From Streptomyces aurantiacus (GTDB lineage Bacteria; Actinomycetota; Actinomycetes; Streptomycetales; Streptomycetaceae): a stretch of 43,909 nt of DNA. Position numbers and translations under genes: made by a program. Below the pieces are notes generated by a model. It saw nothing but the letters and a program-made list of their open reading frames with translations, had not been told where the DNA came from and ran no database searches. Positions 1-6,123 of this stretch are shown here, one piece after another (position 1 is the stretch's first letter; each line of letters begins with the position of its first letter). Where the stretch lies: positions 1-43,909 of the forward strand of contig NZ_LIPP01000124.1 in NCBI RefSeq assembly GCF_001418335.1, read 5' to 3'.

Positions 1-15
1 GGGTGGGGGCTGGTC

Positions 16-128
16 GCGCAGTTCCCCGCGCCCCTGAAAGGCGGGGCTGCGCCCCTGCCTTTCAGCTCGCCCGGCATCCTGCTTCGCGCGCCCGTCCGGC
101 GTTTGTTTTTCAGCCCGTCCGGCGTTTG
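16..128. repeat. Cluster of Streptomyces-type intergenic repeats
   Basis: Positions 16-40 carry a 25-base element starting GCGCAGTTCCCCGCGCCCCT. It occurs again in the window at 27904-27997 (three copies) and, inverted, at 41832-41856. Its end forms a stem-loop: 34-47 pairs with 51-65 with one bulged base. Two direct copies of GCCCGTCCGGCGTTTG follow at 90-105 and 113-128. I know such sequences as frequent intergenic elements of Streptomyces genomes. No gene is supported in 1-221. Confidence 0.75.
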
Positions 129-159
129 AGGACGAGCGCGTTCAGCGCGATGCGGGGGT

Positions 160-178
160 CTGGGGGCGCAGCCCCCAG
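160..178 (-). terminator. Stem-loop downstream of the methyltransferase gene
   Basis: A perfect 8-bp stem, CTGGGGGC (160-167) and GCCCCCAG (171-178), closes a 3-base loop. It lies 43 bases past the stop codon of the leftward methyltransferase gene. There is no U-tract, which is common in Streptomyces terminators. The same hairpin motif is also part of widespread intergenic repeats, so its role as a terminator is inferred. Confidence 0.45.
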
Positions 179-221
179 AAGCGACGGGAAGGGTAAGGGC
201 GGCGGGGGGCGAGGACCGTGG

Positions 222-980
222 CTACTTGAGCGCCAGGACCAGCGCATCCGACGGCGAGCGCCACACCCCACGAGCCTCCGCGAACCCCGCCCCCCGAAGA
301 GCCCGGGCGTGCCACTCGGCAGAGGGAGTGTCCCCGTCGGCATGCTCCCCGTAGATCTCGAAGCGGCGCGCGGTGGGTTCGGCGAGGACAGGATCCTGCG
401 CGGCGAGCTGCCACCACTCGGCCCAGTCGAGGACACCGGCCGCCTTGGCCCCGTCCATGAGCGCGTGCCGCCGCGCGCGATCCGCCGCGTTGATCCGCGG
501 GGTCGTCTCGTCGATCATGTGGTCCGCGTTCATGAACACCCCGCCGTCGCGGACGAGTCCGGCGACCTGCCCGTAGAGGACCGTGAGAGGCTCGCTGTGC
601 AGCCAGTGGAGGGCGGTCGCCGTGAGCACGGCGTCGTACGAGTCGTACGGCAGCCGGGACGGCCAGTCGGGGTCCTTGAGGTCCGCCGTGACGAACGTGA
701 CCCGGTCGTCGCCCGCGAACGTGCCCTCGGCGATGGCCAGGAGCGCCGGGTCGAGGTCGACGCCGGTACTGACCGCCTTCGGGAACCTTTCGAAGAGCCG
801 GGCCGTGATACTTCCCGTACCGCACGCGAGGTCCAGGACACGTGGTTCGGGGCCCACCAGCGCCTCGACCATGTCGAGCATGACCCGGAAGCGCTCCTCA
901 CGGTCCGGCATGTACCACTCCTGCTGCCGGTCCCAGCTCTCCTGCCACGCGTGCCAGTCGGATCCGAGGGTGGTCGTCAT
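222..980 (-). CDS. SAM-dependent methyltransferase, class I
   Basis: Predicted 252-residue cytoplasmic methyltransferase of unknown substrate. Motif I is VLDLACGTGS at residues 48-57, followed by an acidic VDLD at the end of the second strand, which together form the S-adenosylmethionine pocket of the Rossmann-like fold. The start is the ATG at 980 because AAAGGGG lies 5 bases upstream; the frame extends further to 1031 without a better site. The C-terminal part is conserved in tone with small-molecule methyltransferases but gives no substrate clue. The gene is divergent from the CGNR regulator gene, with 98 bases between them, so that regulator is a good candidate to control it. Confidence 0.88.
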   Translation of the reverse strand: MTTTLGSDWHAWQESWDRQQEWYMPDREERFRVMLDMVEALVGPEPRVLDLACGTGSITARLFERFPKAVSTGVDLDPALLAIAEGTFAGDDRVTFVTADLKDPDWPSRLPYDSYDAVLTATALHWLHSEPLTVLYGQVAGLVRDGGVFMNADHMIDETTPRINAADRARRHALMDGAKAAGVLDWAEWWQLAAQDPVLAEPTARRFEIYGEHADGDTPSAEWHARALRGAGFAEARGVWRSPSDALVLALK

Positions 981-1002
981 GTAAGCCCCTTTCCGCTTCA
1001 GA

Positions 1003-1035
1003 TGTAATACCCTGAAGGCAGCATTAGCCATTACA
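1003..1035. promoter_or_regulatory. Inverted repeat, candidate operator between divergent genes
   Basis: TGTAAT at 1003-1008 and ATTACA at 1030-1035 form an inverted repeat separated by 21 bases. On the minus strand the motif TAATGGCTAATG is a short direct repeat inside it. It sits between the methyltransferase and CGNR genes, as expected for an autoregulatory operator. There is no experimental support. Confidence 0.4.
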
Positions 1036-1078
1036 GTGTCCGCACCACGACCTTAGAGCGCCTCCGTAAGGACTACAA

Positions 1079-1708
1079 GTGGAACTGGCCTATTACTCGG
1101 ATTACGCCGTCCGTCTCGTCAACAGCGAGGAGCCGGCCCGGGGCACGGACACGCTCACCTCGGTCGACGCCATCCGTGATCTCTTCGGGGGCAACGCGTC
1201 GGCGGCCCGCCGCGCCACGGACTCAGACGTGACCCGCTTCCGCGGTGTACGGGCCCGGCTGCGCGCGGTCTTCGAGGCGGCGGACACCGACGACGAGACG
1301 CTCGCCGTGGACCTGCTGAACTCACTGCTGCTGGAGTTCCCGGTCAGCCCGCAGATCTCGGGCCACGACATCCGGGACGACAACGGCCGCCCGCTGTGGC
1401 ACATGCACCTGGCGGATCACCCGTCGAACGCGACCGCGGGATACGCGGCGATCGCCGCGATGGGGCTGGCCTTCCACCTCACCGAGTACGGCGTGGACCG
1501 CCTGGGCCTGTGCGAGGCCGCACCGTGCCGCAACGCCTACCTCGACACGTCGACGAACCGTTCCCGGCGCTACTGCTCGGACCGCTGCGCCACCCGGGCG
1601 AACGTCGCCGCCTACCGTGCGCGAAAACGCCTGGAGGCGGACCGGCCGGAGAGCACCGGCCGGGCGGCCGACAGCAGCCAGCGCGCGAGCGCGAACGGCG
1701 AGCGCTGA
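1079..1708 (+). CDS. CGNR zinc-finger (ABATE-type) regulatory protein
   Basis: 209 residues. The N-terminal about 135 residues resemble the ABATE domain (putative stress-induced, possibly ligand-binding). The C-terminus has the CGNR zinc finger with Cys145, Cys150, Cys166 and Cys170 and the CSDRCATR stretch, followed by a basic helix. The name-giving CGNR is CRNA here. The GTG start at 1079 is preceded by AAGGA with 6-base spacing. Family members are presumed transcription factors; the target is probably the divergent methyltransferase gene (inference). Its last 97 bases overlap the end of the convergent sodX gene. Confidence 0.85.
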   Translation: MELAYYSDYAVRLVNSEEPARGTDTLTSVDAIRDLFGGNASAARRATDSDVTRFRGVRARLRAVFEAADTDDETLAVDLLNSLLLEFPVSPQISGHDIRDDNGRPLWHMHLADHPSNATAGYAAIAAMGLAFHLTEYGVDRLGLCEAAPCRNAYLDTSTNRSRRYCSDRCATRANVAAYRARKRLEADRPESTGRAADSSQRASANGER

Positions 1709-2046
1709 CCCTTCTTCCGCGGGCGGTACCGGAACCGCACCTTCCCGAGGACGAGTTCCTCGGGCACGGTTCCGTAGTCGGTACTGTCACCGCCGGCGTA
1801 CGTGTTGTCGCCCAGCACCCACCAGCCTCCCTCGCGCCGCTCGGCCGCGCGCTTCACGACCAGCAGGTCCTGCTGGAACGGATGGCGCAGGACGACGACG
1901 TCACCGGGCCTGACCCTGGCCCCGTACTGCACGACGAGGAGATCCCCGTGATGCAGCGTGGGCACCATGGACGGCCCCGTCACCTCGGCGGTCCCGAAGG
2001 GCAGGACAGCCCTTCCGCGCTCGGTCTCCTGCGACAGCTCCGGCAT
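1612..2046 (-). CDS. sodX: Nickel-type superoxide dismutase maturation protease
   Basis: 144-residue S24/S26-type serine peptidase. It contains VTGPSMVPTL with the catalytic Ser26, Lys65 in LLVVKRA, and the signature GDNTYAGGDSTDYG around residues 79-92. In streptomycetes SodX is encoded next to sodN and removes the SodN propeptide to expose the nickel-binding His1. The ATG at 2046 is chosen because GGGAGGTG lies 6 bases upstream; the frame is open to 2115. The gene is divergent from sodN with a 145-base intergenic region. Its arginine-rich tail overlaps the end of the CGNR gene on the other strand. Confidence 0.93.
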   Translation of the reverse strand: MPELSQETERGRAVLPFGTAEVTGPSMVPTLHHGDLLVVQYGARVRPGDVVVLRHPFQQDLLVVKRAAERREGGWWVLGDNTYAGGDSTDYGTVPEELVLGKVRFRYRPRKKGQRSPFALARWLLSAARPVLSGRSASRRFRAR

Positions 2047-2191
2047 CCCCGGCACCTCCCCGGTCCTATCCTCCACGAGTCCCAGTCTGACCCCGGACTT
2101 TTGTCCTAAGCCCATGGGGGCACTCGCGAAAACCCGTCACTCACGGAGTAATGTCCCACCTGAGAAGACGATCACGAGGAAGGACAGCTCA
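2047..2191. promoter_or_regulatory. Divergent sodX/sodN promoter region
   Basis: This 145-base region separates the starts of sodX and sodN and must hold both promoters. The sodN ribosome binding site is the GAGGAAGGA stretch at 2176-2184. I could not identify a convincing Nur (nickel regulator) operator by eye. Confidence 0.6.
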
Positions 2192-2587
2192 ATGCTTTCC
2201 CGCCTGTTTGCCCCCAAGGTCAAGGTCAGCGCACACTGCGACCTGCCCTGCGGTGTGTACGACCCCGCCCAGGCCCGTATCGAGGCGGAGTCGGTGAAGG
2301 CCGTCCAGGAGAAGATGGGCGCCAACGACGACGCGCACTTCCAGGCCCGCGCCACCGTCATCAAGGAGCAGCGCGCCGAGCTCGCGAAGCACCACGTCTC
2401 GGTGCTGTGGAGCGACTACTTCAAGCCCCCGCACTTCGAGAAGTACCCGGAGCTGCACCAGCTGGTCAACGACACCCTCAAGGCCCTCTCGGCCGCGAAG
2501 GCCTCGACCGACCCGGCGACGGGCCAGAAGGCGCTGGACTACATCGCCCAGATCGACAAGATTTTCTGGGAGACGAAGAAGGCCTGA
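2192..2587 (+). CDS. sodN: Nickel superoxide dismutase
   Basis: 131-residue precursor that converts superoxide to oxygen and hydrogen peroxide as a cytoplasmic homohexamer (family knowledge). A 14-residue propeptide precedes HCDLPCGVYD, the nickel hook. After cleavage by SodX the ligands are His1, Cys2 and Cys6, all present. The rest is the expected four-helix bundle, with length as in S. coelicolor SodN. ATG at 2192 with GAGGAAGGA upstream. Nickel-dependent control through Nur is known in S. coelicolor but is not visible here. Confidence 0.97.
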   Translation: MLSRLFAPKVKVSAHCDLPCGVYDPAQARIEAESVKAVQEKMGANDDAHFQARATVIKEQRAELAKHHVSVLWSDYFKPPHFEKYPELHQLVNDTLKALSAAKASTDPATGQKALDYIAQIDKIFWETKKA

Positions 2588-2699
2588 CCTGGTGTCATGC
2601 TTTCTGACCTGCGGTCGCATCGCCCGGACCGCAGCTCTCCTGACCGCACCCGGTCCGCGGGCCGCCGAACACGGCGTCCGGAGCGGTCCGGGTGCGGTC
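2588..2699 (+). ncRNA. sodN 3' UTR, possible s-SodF-like small RNA
   Basis: In S. coelicolor the sodN 3' UTR is processed to a small RNA, s-SodF, that represses sodF mRNA. Here the 3' UTR has a pyrimidine stretch with TCTCCT (2636-2641), able to pair with a ribosome binding site, just before a strong stem-loop at 2642-2699. The arrangement fits, but sodF is outside the window, so pairing cannot be tested. Ends are approximate. Confidence 0.4.
2642..2699 (+). terminator. sodN terminator
   Basis: A perfect 12-bp stem, GACCGCACCCGG (2642-2653) with CCGGGTGCGGTC (2688-2699), encloses a GC-rich loop. It lies 55 bases after the sodN stop and is followed by GTCTT. Confidence 0.8.
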
Positions 2700-2756
2700 G
2701 TCTTCCGTACCAGGGGCTGAGGCCGCCGAGAGGGCCGAGGAACGCTCAAGGGCCCC

Positions 2757-2778
2757 TGTCAGTGGGGCGTGGAATGCT
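2757..2778 (+). promoter_or_regulatory. Near match to the RecA-NDp / PafBC-type promoter
   Basis: TGTCAGTG (2757-2764), 8 bases, then AATGCT (2773-2778), ends 6 bases before the ATG of the AraC-type gene. The actinobacterial DNA-damage promoter read by PafBC is TTGTCRGTG-N8-TAnnnT as I recall it. The first -10 base and the leading T differ here. The short distance to the ATG suggests a leaderless or almost leaderless transcript. Confidence 0.35.
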
Positions 2779-2784
2779 GAGGGC

Positions 2785-3198
2785 ATGACGACGGAGGACT
2801 TGGTCCGGCTGCGCAAGGCACGTGACCGGATGGACCGTGAGTACGCCGAGCCGCTGGACGTGTCCATGCTCGCGCGCACCGCGCTGATGTCGCCCGGCCA
2901 CTTCCAGCGCAGCTTCCGGGCGGCCTTCGGGGAGACGCCGTACGGCTATCTGATGACGCGCCGCATCGAGCGCGCGAAGGCGCTGCTCCGGCGCGGCGAC
3001 CTGAGCGTCACGGAGGTCTGCCTCGCGGTGGGGTGTACGTCGCTCGGTTCGTTCAGCTCCCGCTTCACGGAGCTGGTCGGTCGGACTCCGAGCGCGTACC
3101 GGGCGGAGTCGCACGAACCGGGAGCGGCAATCCCTGCGTGCGTGGCGAAGATGTACACGCGACCGGTGCGCCGCGCCGCGGCGAAGCCTCTAGCGTGA
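2785..3198 (+). CDS. AraC-family helix-turn-helix regulator (DNA-binding domain only)
   Basis: 137 residues, essentially one AraC/XylS DNA-binding domain with two helix-turn-helix units (about residues 10-105). GHFQRSFRAAFGETPYGYL and the second-unit GSFSSRFTELVGRTPSAYR are typical. There is no ligand domain, and the basic tail has no recognisable motif. ATG at 2785; no strong Shine-Dalgarno is present and a promoter-like element ends 6 bases upstream. Only 4 bases separate it from the downstream VOC gene, so the two form an operon. Such AraC-VOC pairs are common in Streptomyces; the regulator probably controls its own operon (inference). Confidence 0.85.
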   Translation: MTTEDLVRLRKARDRMDREYAEPLDVSMLARTALMSPGHFQRSFRAAFGETPYGYLMTRRIERAKALLRRGDLSVTEVCLAVGCTSLGSFSSRFTELVGRTPSAYRAESHEPGAAIPACVAKMYTRPVRRAAAKPLA

Positions 3199-3202
3199 AG
3201 CC

Positions 3203-3616
3203 ATGGACCTGAAAATCTCGCAGTGCTTCATCTCGGTCGACGACCACGATCGTGCGCTGGCCTTCTACCGTGACGTGCTGGGCCTTGAGGTCCGTAACGA
3301 CGTCGGTTTCGAGGGCATGCGCTGGGTCACCGTCGGTCCCCCGCTCCAGCCGGACGTGGAGATCGTCCTGGAACCGCCCCTGGCCGATCCGAACGCCCCG
3401 GAGGAGGACCGGCGGGCCGTGGCCGAGCTGCTGGCCAAGGGGCTGCTCCGGGGCGTCATCTTCACCACGGAGAACTGCGACGCGACGTACGAACGACTGC
3501 TCGCCGCGGATGCCGACATCCTCCAGGAGCCGATGGACCAGCCGTACGGAGTCCGCGACTGCGCGGTCCGCGACCCCGCGGGCAACCTGCTGCGCTTCAC
3601 CCAGCGCAAGGGGTGA
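3203..3616 (+). CDS. VOC-superfamily (glyoxalase/dioxygenase fold) protein
   Basis: 137 residues with the two-module beta-alpha-beta-beta-beta VOC fold. The first module starts ISVDDHDRALAFYRDVLGLE, and the second ends with DPAGNLLRF, the usual final metal-ligand strand motif. VOC proteins include glyoxalases, extradiol dioxygenases and antibiotic-binding proteins; the residues seen do not select one. It follows the AraC-type gene by 4 bases and probably shares its transcript. Its stop is 14 bases from the end of the convergent sigma factor gene. Confidence 0.85.
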   Translation: MDLKISQCFISVDDHDRALAFYRDVLGLEVRNDVGFEGMRWVTVGPPLQPDVEIVLEPPLADPNAPEEDRRAVAELLAKGLLRGVIFTTENCDATYERLLAADADILQEPMDQPYGVRDCAVRDPAGNLLRFTQRKG

Positions 3617-3630
3617 GAGCCCACGCCACG

Positions 3631-4899
3631 CTACGGCCGCAGGCGGGCGGCTCGGGTCCTGAGGTAATGCTGTTCGGGGAGGCTGAGGGTCTTGTCGGCC
3701 GCCGACTCGTAGGCGGCGCGGGCGGCTTCGGTGTCACCGGCGCGTTCCAGGAGGTGGGCGCGGACCGCGTCGAGACGGTGACCCGTCGCCAACTCGGCTT
3801 CCAGTGGCGCCAGTGCGGCGAGGCCCGCCTGCGGTCCGTGGACCATCGCGACGGCCACCGCGCGGTTGAGCCGTTCGACGGGGCCGGGCACGAGCCCGAC
3901 GAGGATGTCGTAGAGGCCGAGGATCTCCTGCCAGTCGGTGTCGTCGGGCGAGGCGGCCTCGTCATGGACGGCGGCGATCGCGGCCCTCAACTGGTAGGGG
4001 CCGGGGCCCTGGTAGGGACCCGGCCCTCGTTGGGTCAGGGCGCCTGTCACCAGCGCCACGCCCTCCTCGATCGCCGCCTTGTCCCACAGCGTCCGGTCCT
4101 GTTCGCCGAGCGGCACCAACTCGCCGTGCGGGCCGGTGCGCGCGGCCCGGCGGGCATCGGTGAGCAGCATCAGCGCGAGCAGGCCGGTGACCTCGTGGGA
4201 ACCGGGCAGCAGTTGATGCGTCGTACGGGTCAACCGGATGGCCTCGCCCGCGAGTTCGGCCCGTTGGAGCGCCGTCCCTGAGGTGGCCGTGTACCCCTCG
4301 TTGAAGATCAGGTACAGGACGTGCAGGACCGTCGGCAGCCGCTCCTCCCAGTTCTCGGGGCGCCCGAAGCTCGCGCCCTTCACCTTCTGCTTGGCCCGGC
4401 TGATCCGCTGCGCCATCGTCGCCTCGGGCATCAGATGCGCGCGGGCGATCTCGGCGGTCGTCAGACCGCCCACCGCGCGCAGCGTGAGGGCGATCCGCGC
4501 GGGCGGGGTGAGGTCGGGGTGGCAGCACAGGAAGAGCAGAGTGAGCGTGTCGTCCTCGGACGGGGCGCGGGCGGCCCCCGGCGGCGGCGCCGTGAACGCG
4601 TCGCGCGGAGTGAGCGCCGCCGCCCGTTCCTCCCGCAGTCGCCGGGCCTCCTCGCTGCGCAGCACGTCCGTGAGCCGCCGCGAGGCGACCTTGATCAGCC
4701 AACCGCGCGGGTTCTCCGGCACCCCGCTCTCGGGCCACTGTCCGGCCGCCGCGAGCAGCGCCTCCTGTACGGCGTCCTCGGCGGAGTCGAAGTGTCCGTA
4801 CCGCCGCACGAGCGCGCCGAGGACCTGCGGCGCGTGTTGGCGCAGCAGGCCCTCGATCTCGGTCGTGCGTCCCGACGGGCGTCTCGGGGGACCGCTCAC
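3631..4899 (-). CDS. ECF42-type RNA polymerase sigma factor with C-terminal extension
   Basis: 422 residues. The N-terminal about 180 residues hold sigma region 2 (YGHFDSAEDAVQEALLAA, then NPRGWLIKVASRRLTD) and region 4 (GLTTAEIARAHLMPEATMAQRISRAKQKV). The remainder is the TPR-like extension typical of the ECF42 group, with LYLIFNEGYTA and LNRAVAVAM motifs. ECF42 genes sit beside DGPF/YCII genes, as here, and usually lack an anti-sigma factor. The start is GTG at 4899, overlapping the partner's stop as GTGA. A six-residue tandem duplication (GPGPYQ twice) at 3991-4026 is unusual. The genes it activates are unknown. Confidence 0.93.
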   Translation of the reverse strand: MSGPPRRPSGRTTEIEGLLRQHAPQVLGALVRRYGHFDSAEDAVQEALLAAAGQWPESGVPENPRGWLIKVASRRLTDVLRSEEARRLREERAAALTPRDAFTAPPPGAARAPSEDDTLTLLFLCCHPDLTPPARIALTLRAVGGLTTAEIARAHLMPEATMAQRISRAKQKVKGASFGRPENWEERLPTVLHVLYLIFNEGYTATSGTALQRAELAGEAIRLTRTTHQLLPGSHEVTGLLALMLLTDARRAARTGPHGELVPLGEQDRTLWDKAAIEEGVALVTGALTQRGPGPYQGPGPYQLRAAIAAVHDEAASPDDTDWQEILGLYDILVGLVPGPVERLNRAVAVAMVHGPQAGLAALAPLEAELATGHRLDAVRAHLLERAGDTEAARAAYESAADKTLSLPEQHYLRTRAARLRP

Positions 4900-5309
4900 A
4901 CGTCGCCGCCGCCGTCGAAGAGCGGCCGGATGACGACCGGGTACCGCTGCGTGCCCTCGGGGACGGGGCTTTCGAGGATCCGCCCGACGATCTCCGTGAC
5001 CCGCTCCAGGCTGACGCAGTCGAGGACCCAGTAGCCGGCGAGCACTTCCTTGGTCTCGCTGTACGGCCCGTCGGTGATCACGGGCTTTCCGTCCGGGCCG
5101 GGCTCGACGAACCGGGCCTGGGCCGGCGGCGTCAGACCGTTGCCGTCGACCATCTCACCGGTCTCGGCGAGGTCGTTGTTGATCGCGCTCATGTGCGCGA
5201 ACATCGCCTGCATGTCCTGCTCGGTCCAGGCGGGCGCACCGGCGGAGCCCTTGCCGGCCTGCGCCTCGTAGTCCGCCTGGGTGCCCTGGATCATCACGAG
5301 GTACTTCAT
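4896..5309 (-). CDS. YCII/DGPF-domain protein, partner of the ECF42 sigma factor
   Basis: 137 residues, with MKYLVMIQG at the N-terminus and the signature DGPYSETKE (a DGPF variant) near residues 82-90. These small ferredoxin-like-fold proteins are the conserved neighbours of ECF42 sigma factors and often their transcriptional targets; their biochemical role is not established. ATG at 5309 with GAAGGAG 6 bases upstream. It is the first gene of a two-gene operon and overlaps the sigma gene by 4 bases. The ECF42 -35 motif I remember (TGTCGA) was not found in the 185 bases upstream. Confidence 0.9.
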   Translation of the reverse strand: MKYLVMIQGTQADYEAQAGKGSAGAPAWTEQDMQAMFAHMSAINNDLAETGEMVDGNGLTPPAQARFVEPGPDGKPVITDGPYSETKEVLAGYWVLDCVSLERVTEIVGRILESPVPEGTQRYPVVIRPLFDGGGDV

Positions 5310-5494
5310 GGGTCCGCTCCTTCGGTCGGGGCCGCCCGTGGTGGGCGGTTCTCACAGGGAACGTCGGAGCGGATCCGCGGTTCTCTACACACACGCGAAA
5401 AAACTTTTCGCCGACCTTCTCGGACCTTCGCGGCACCGCGAAGGACAACCTCCTCGCAGGCGGAAGCGGCTGTCCGGAACCCCAGGTCCCGGGT

Positions 5495-5758
5495 TCAGGA
5501 ATCCCGTTCCATGGTTGCCCGGGGTTCCCCGGGCTGCCCCGGCTCGGCCATGGGCACGGGTCCTGCTTCGGAGACCGCCGAGGCCGGCTTCACCTCGGGC
5601 CTCCCGGATTCCTCACCTTCTTCGTAACTGGCACACCGGGGGTTACGGCAGGGGCCGGAGCCCCACACGGGCACGAAGACACCCAGGGTCTTGTGCCGAC
5701 GCACGACCATGTCGACGGGCTGCTTGCAGACCGGACAGACGGATTCATCGCTGGCCAT
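5495..5758 (-). CDS. Small zinc-ribbon protein of unknown function
   Basis: 87 residues. The pair CPVC (residues 8-11) and the later CRNPRC look like a zinc ribbon; the C-terminal half is acidic, proline-rich and probably disordered. I do not recognise a characterised homologue. ATG at 5758 is chosen because the frame upstream is low-quality and TATCCT, a plausible -10 box, ends 7 bases before the ATG on the minus strand, consistent with leaderless transcription. Confidence 0.65.
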   Translation of the reverse strand: MASDESVCPVCKQPVDMVVRRHKTLGVFVPVWGSGPCRNPRCASYEEGEESGRPEVKPASAVSEAGPVPMAEPGQPGEPRATMERDS

Positions 5759-6123
5759 GGATCCAGGATATTGCGGACGGAGCCGGGCCGACAGCCGAGC
5801 GGCGGCCCCGGAACTGGGGATCGCCCGTGCGGGGGTCCGTGTGCAGGGGTGGCGGGTCCCGCACACCGTGGGGATGCGCGGGGCCCGCCGTAACCGGAGA
5901 CCCTCCACCTCGCCGCGCCGTCAGGTGCCGCACGACATGGAGAACCCCGGCGCCTCGGAAAACGGCCACGAGAGCCGCACCGTTCACATGGCCCCATTCG
6001 GGTGGCCCCGTGGCCCAATTCGGATGGCCCCATGGAGACAGCGCGCCGATCCCCCGATACGTGTCTCCTGCCCTTGCATGCCTCCTGCTCTTTCCCTCCT
6101 TGCTCCGCTCCGGCGCCTCCCCG
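5759..6123. other. Intergenic region between zinc-ribbon and polyprenyl synthase genes
   Basis: This 365-base stretch lacks a supported gene. It contains the probable leaderless promoter of the zinc-ribbon gene near its left end and a 22-base tandem repeat at 5989-6032. I found no clear terminator for the polyprenyl synthase gene that ends at 6124. Confidence 0.6.
5989..6032. repeat. Two 22-base tandem repeats built from TGGCCC boxes
   Basis: Two adjacent 22-base units, 5989-6010 and 6011-6032, differ at 3 positions. Each contains TGGCCC twice, so four boxes start at 5989, 6003, 6011 and 6025 with 14-8-14 spacing. The array is downstream of the encapsulin operon and upstream of the zinc-ribbon gene. 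Its function is unknown. Confidence 0.75.

Noticed and set aside
3..1007. Long rightward open frame opposite the methyltransferase gene
   Set aside because: Arg/Gly/Pro-rich translation without motifs; the opposite frame is a clear methyltransferase with a good ribosome binding site.
5310..5494. ECF42-dependent promoter upstream of the YCII gene
   Set aside because: The TGTCGA -35 motif I associate with ECF42 was not found on the minus strand.
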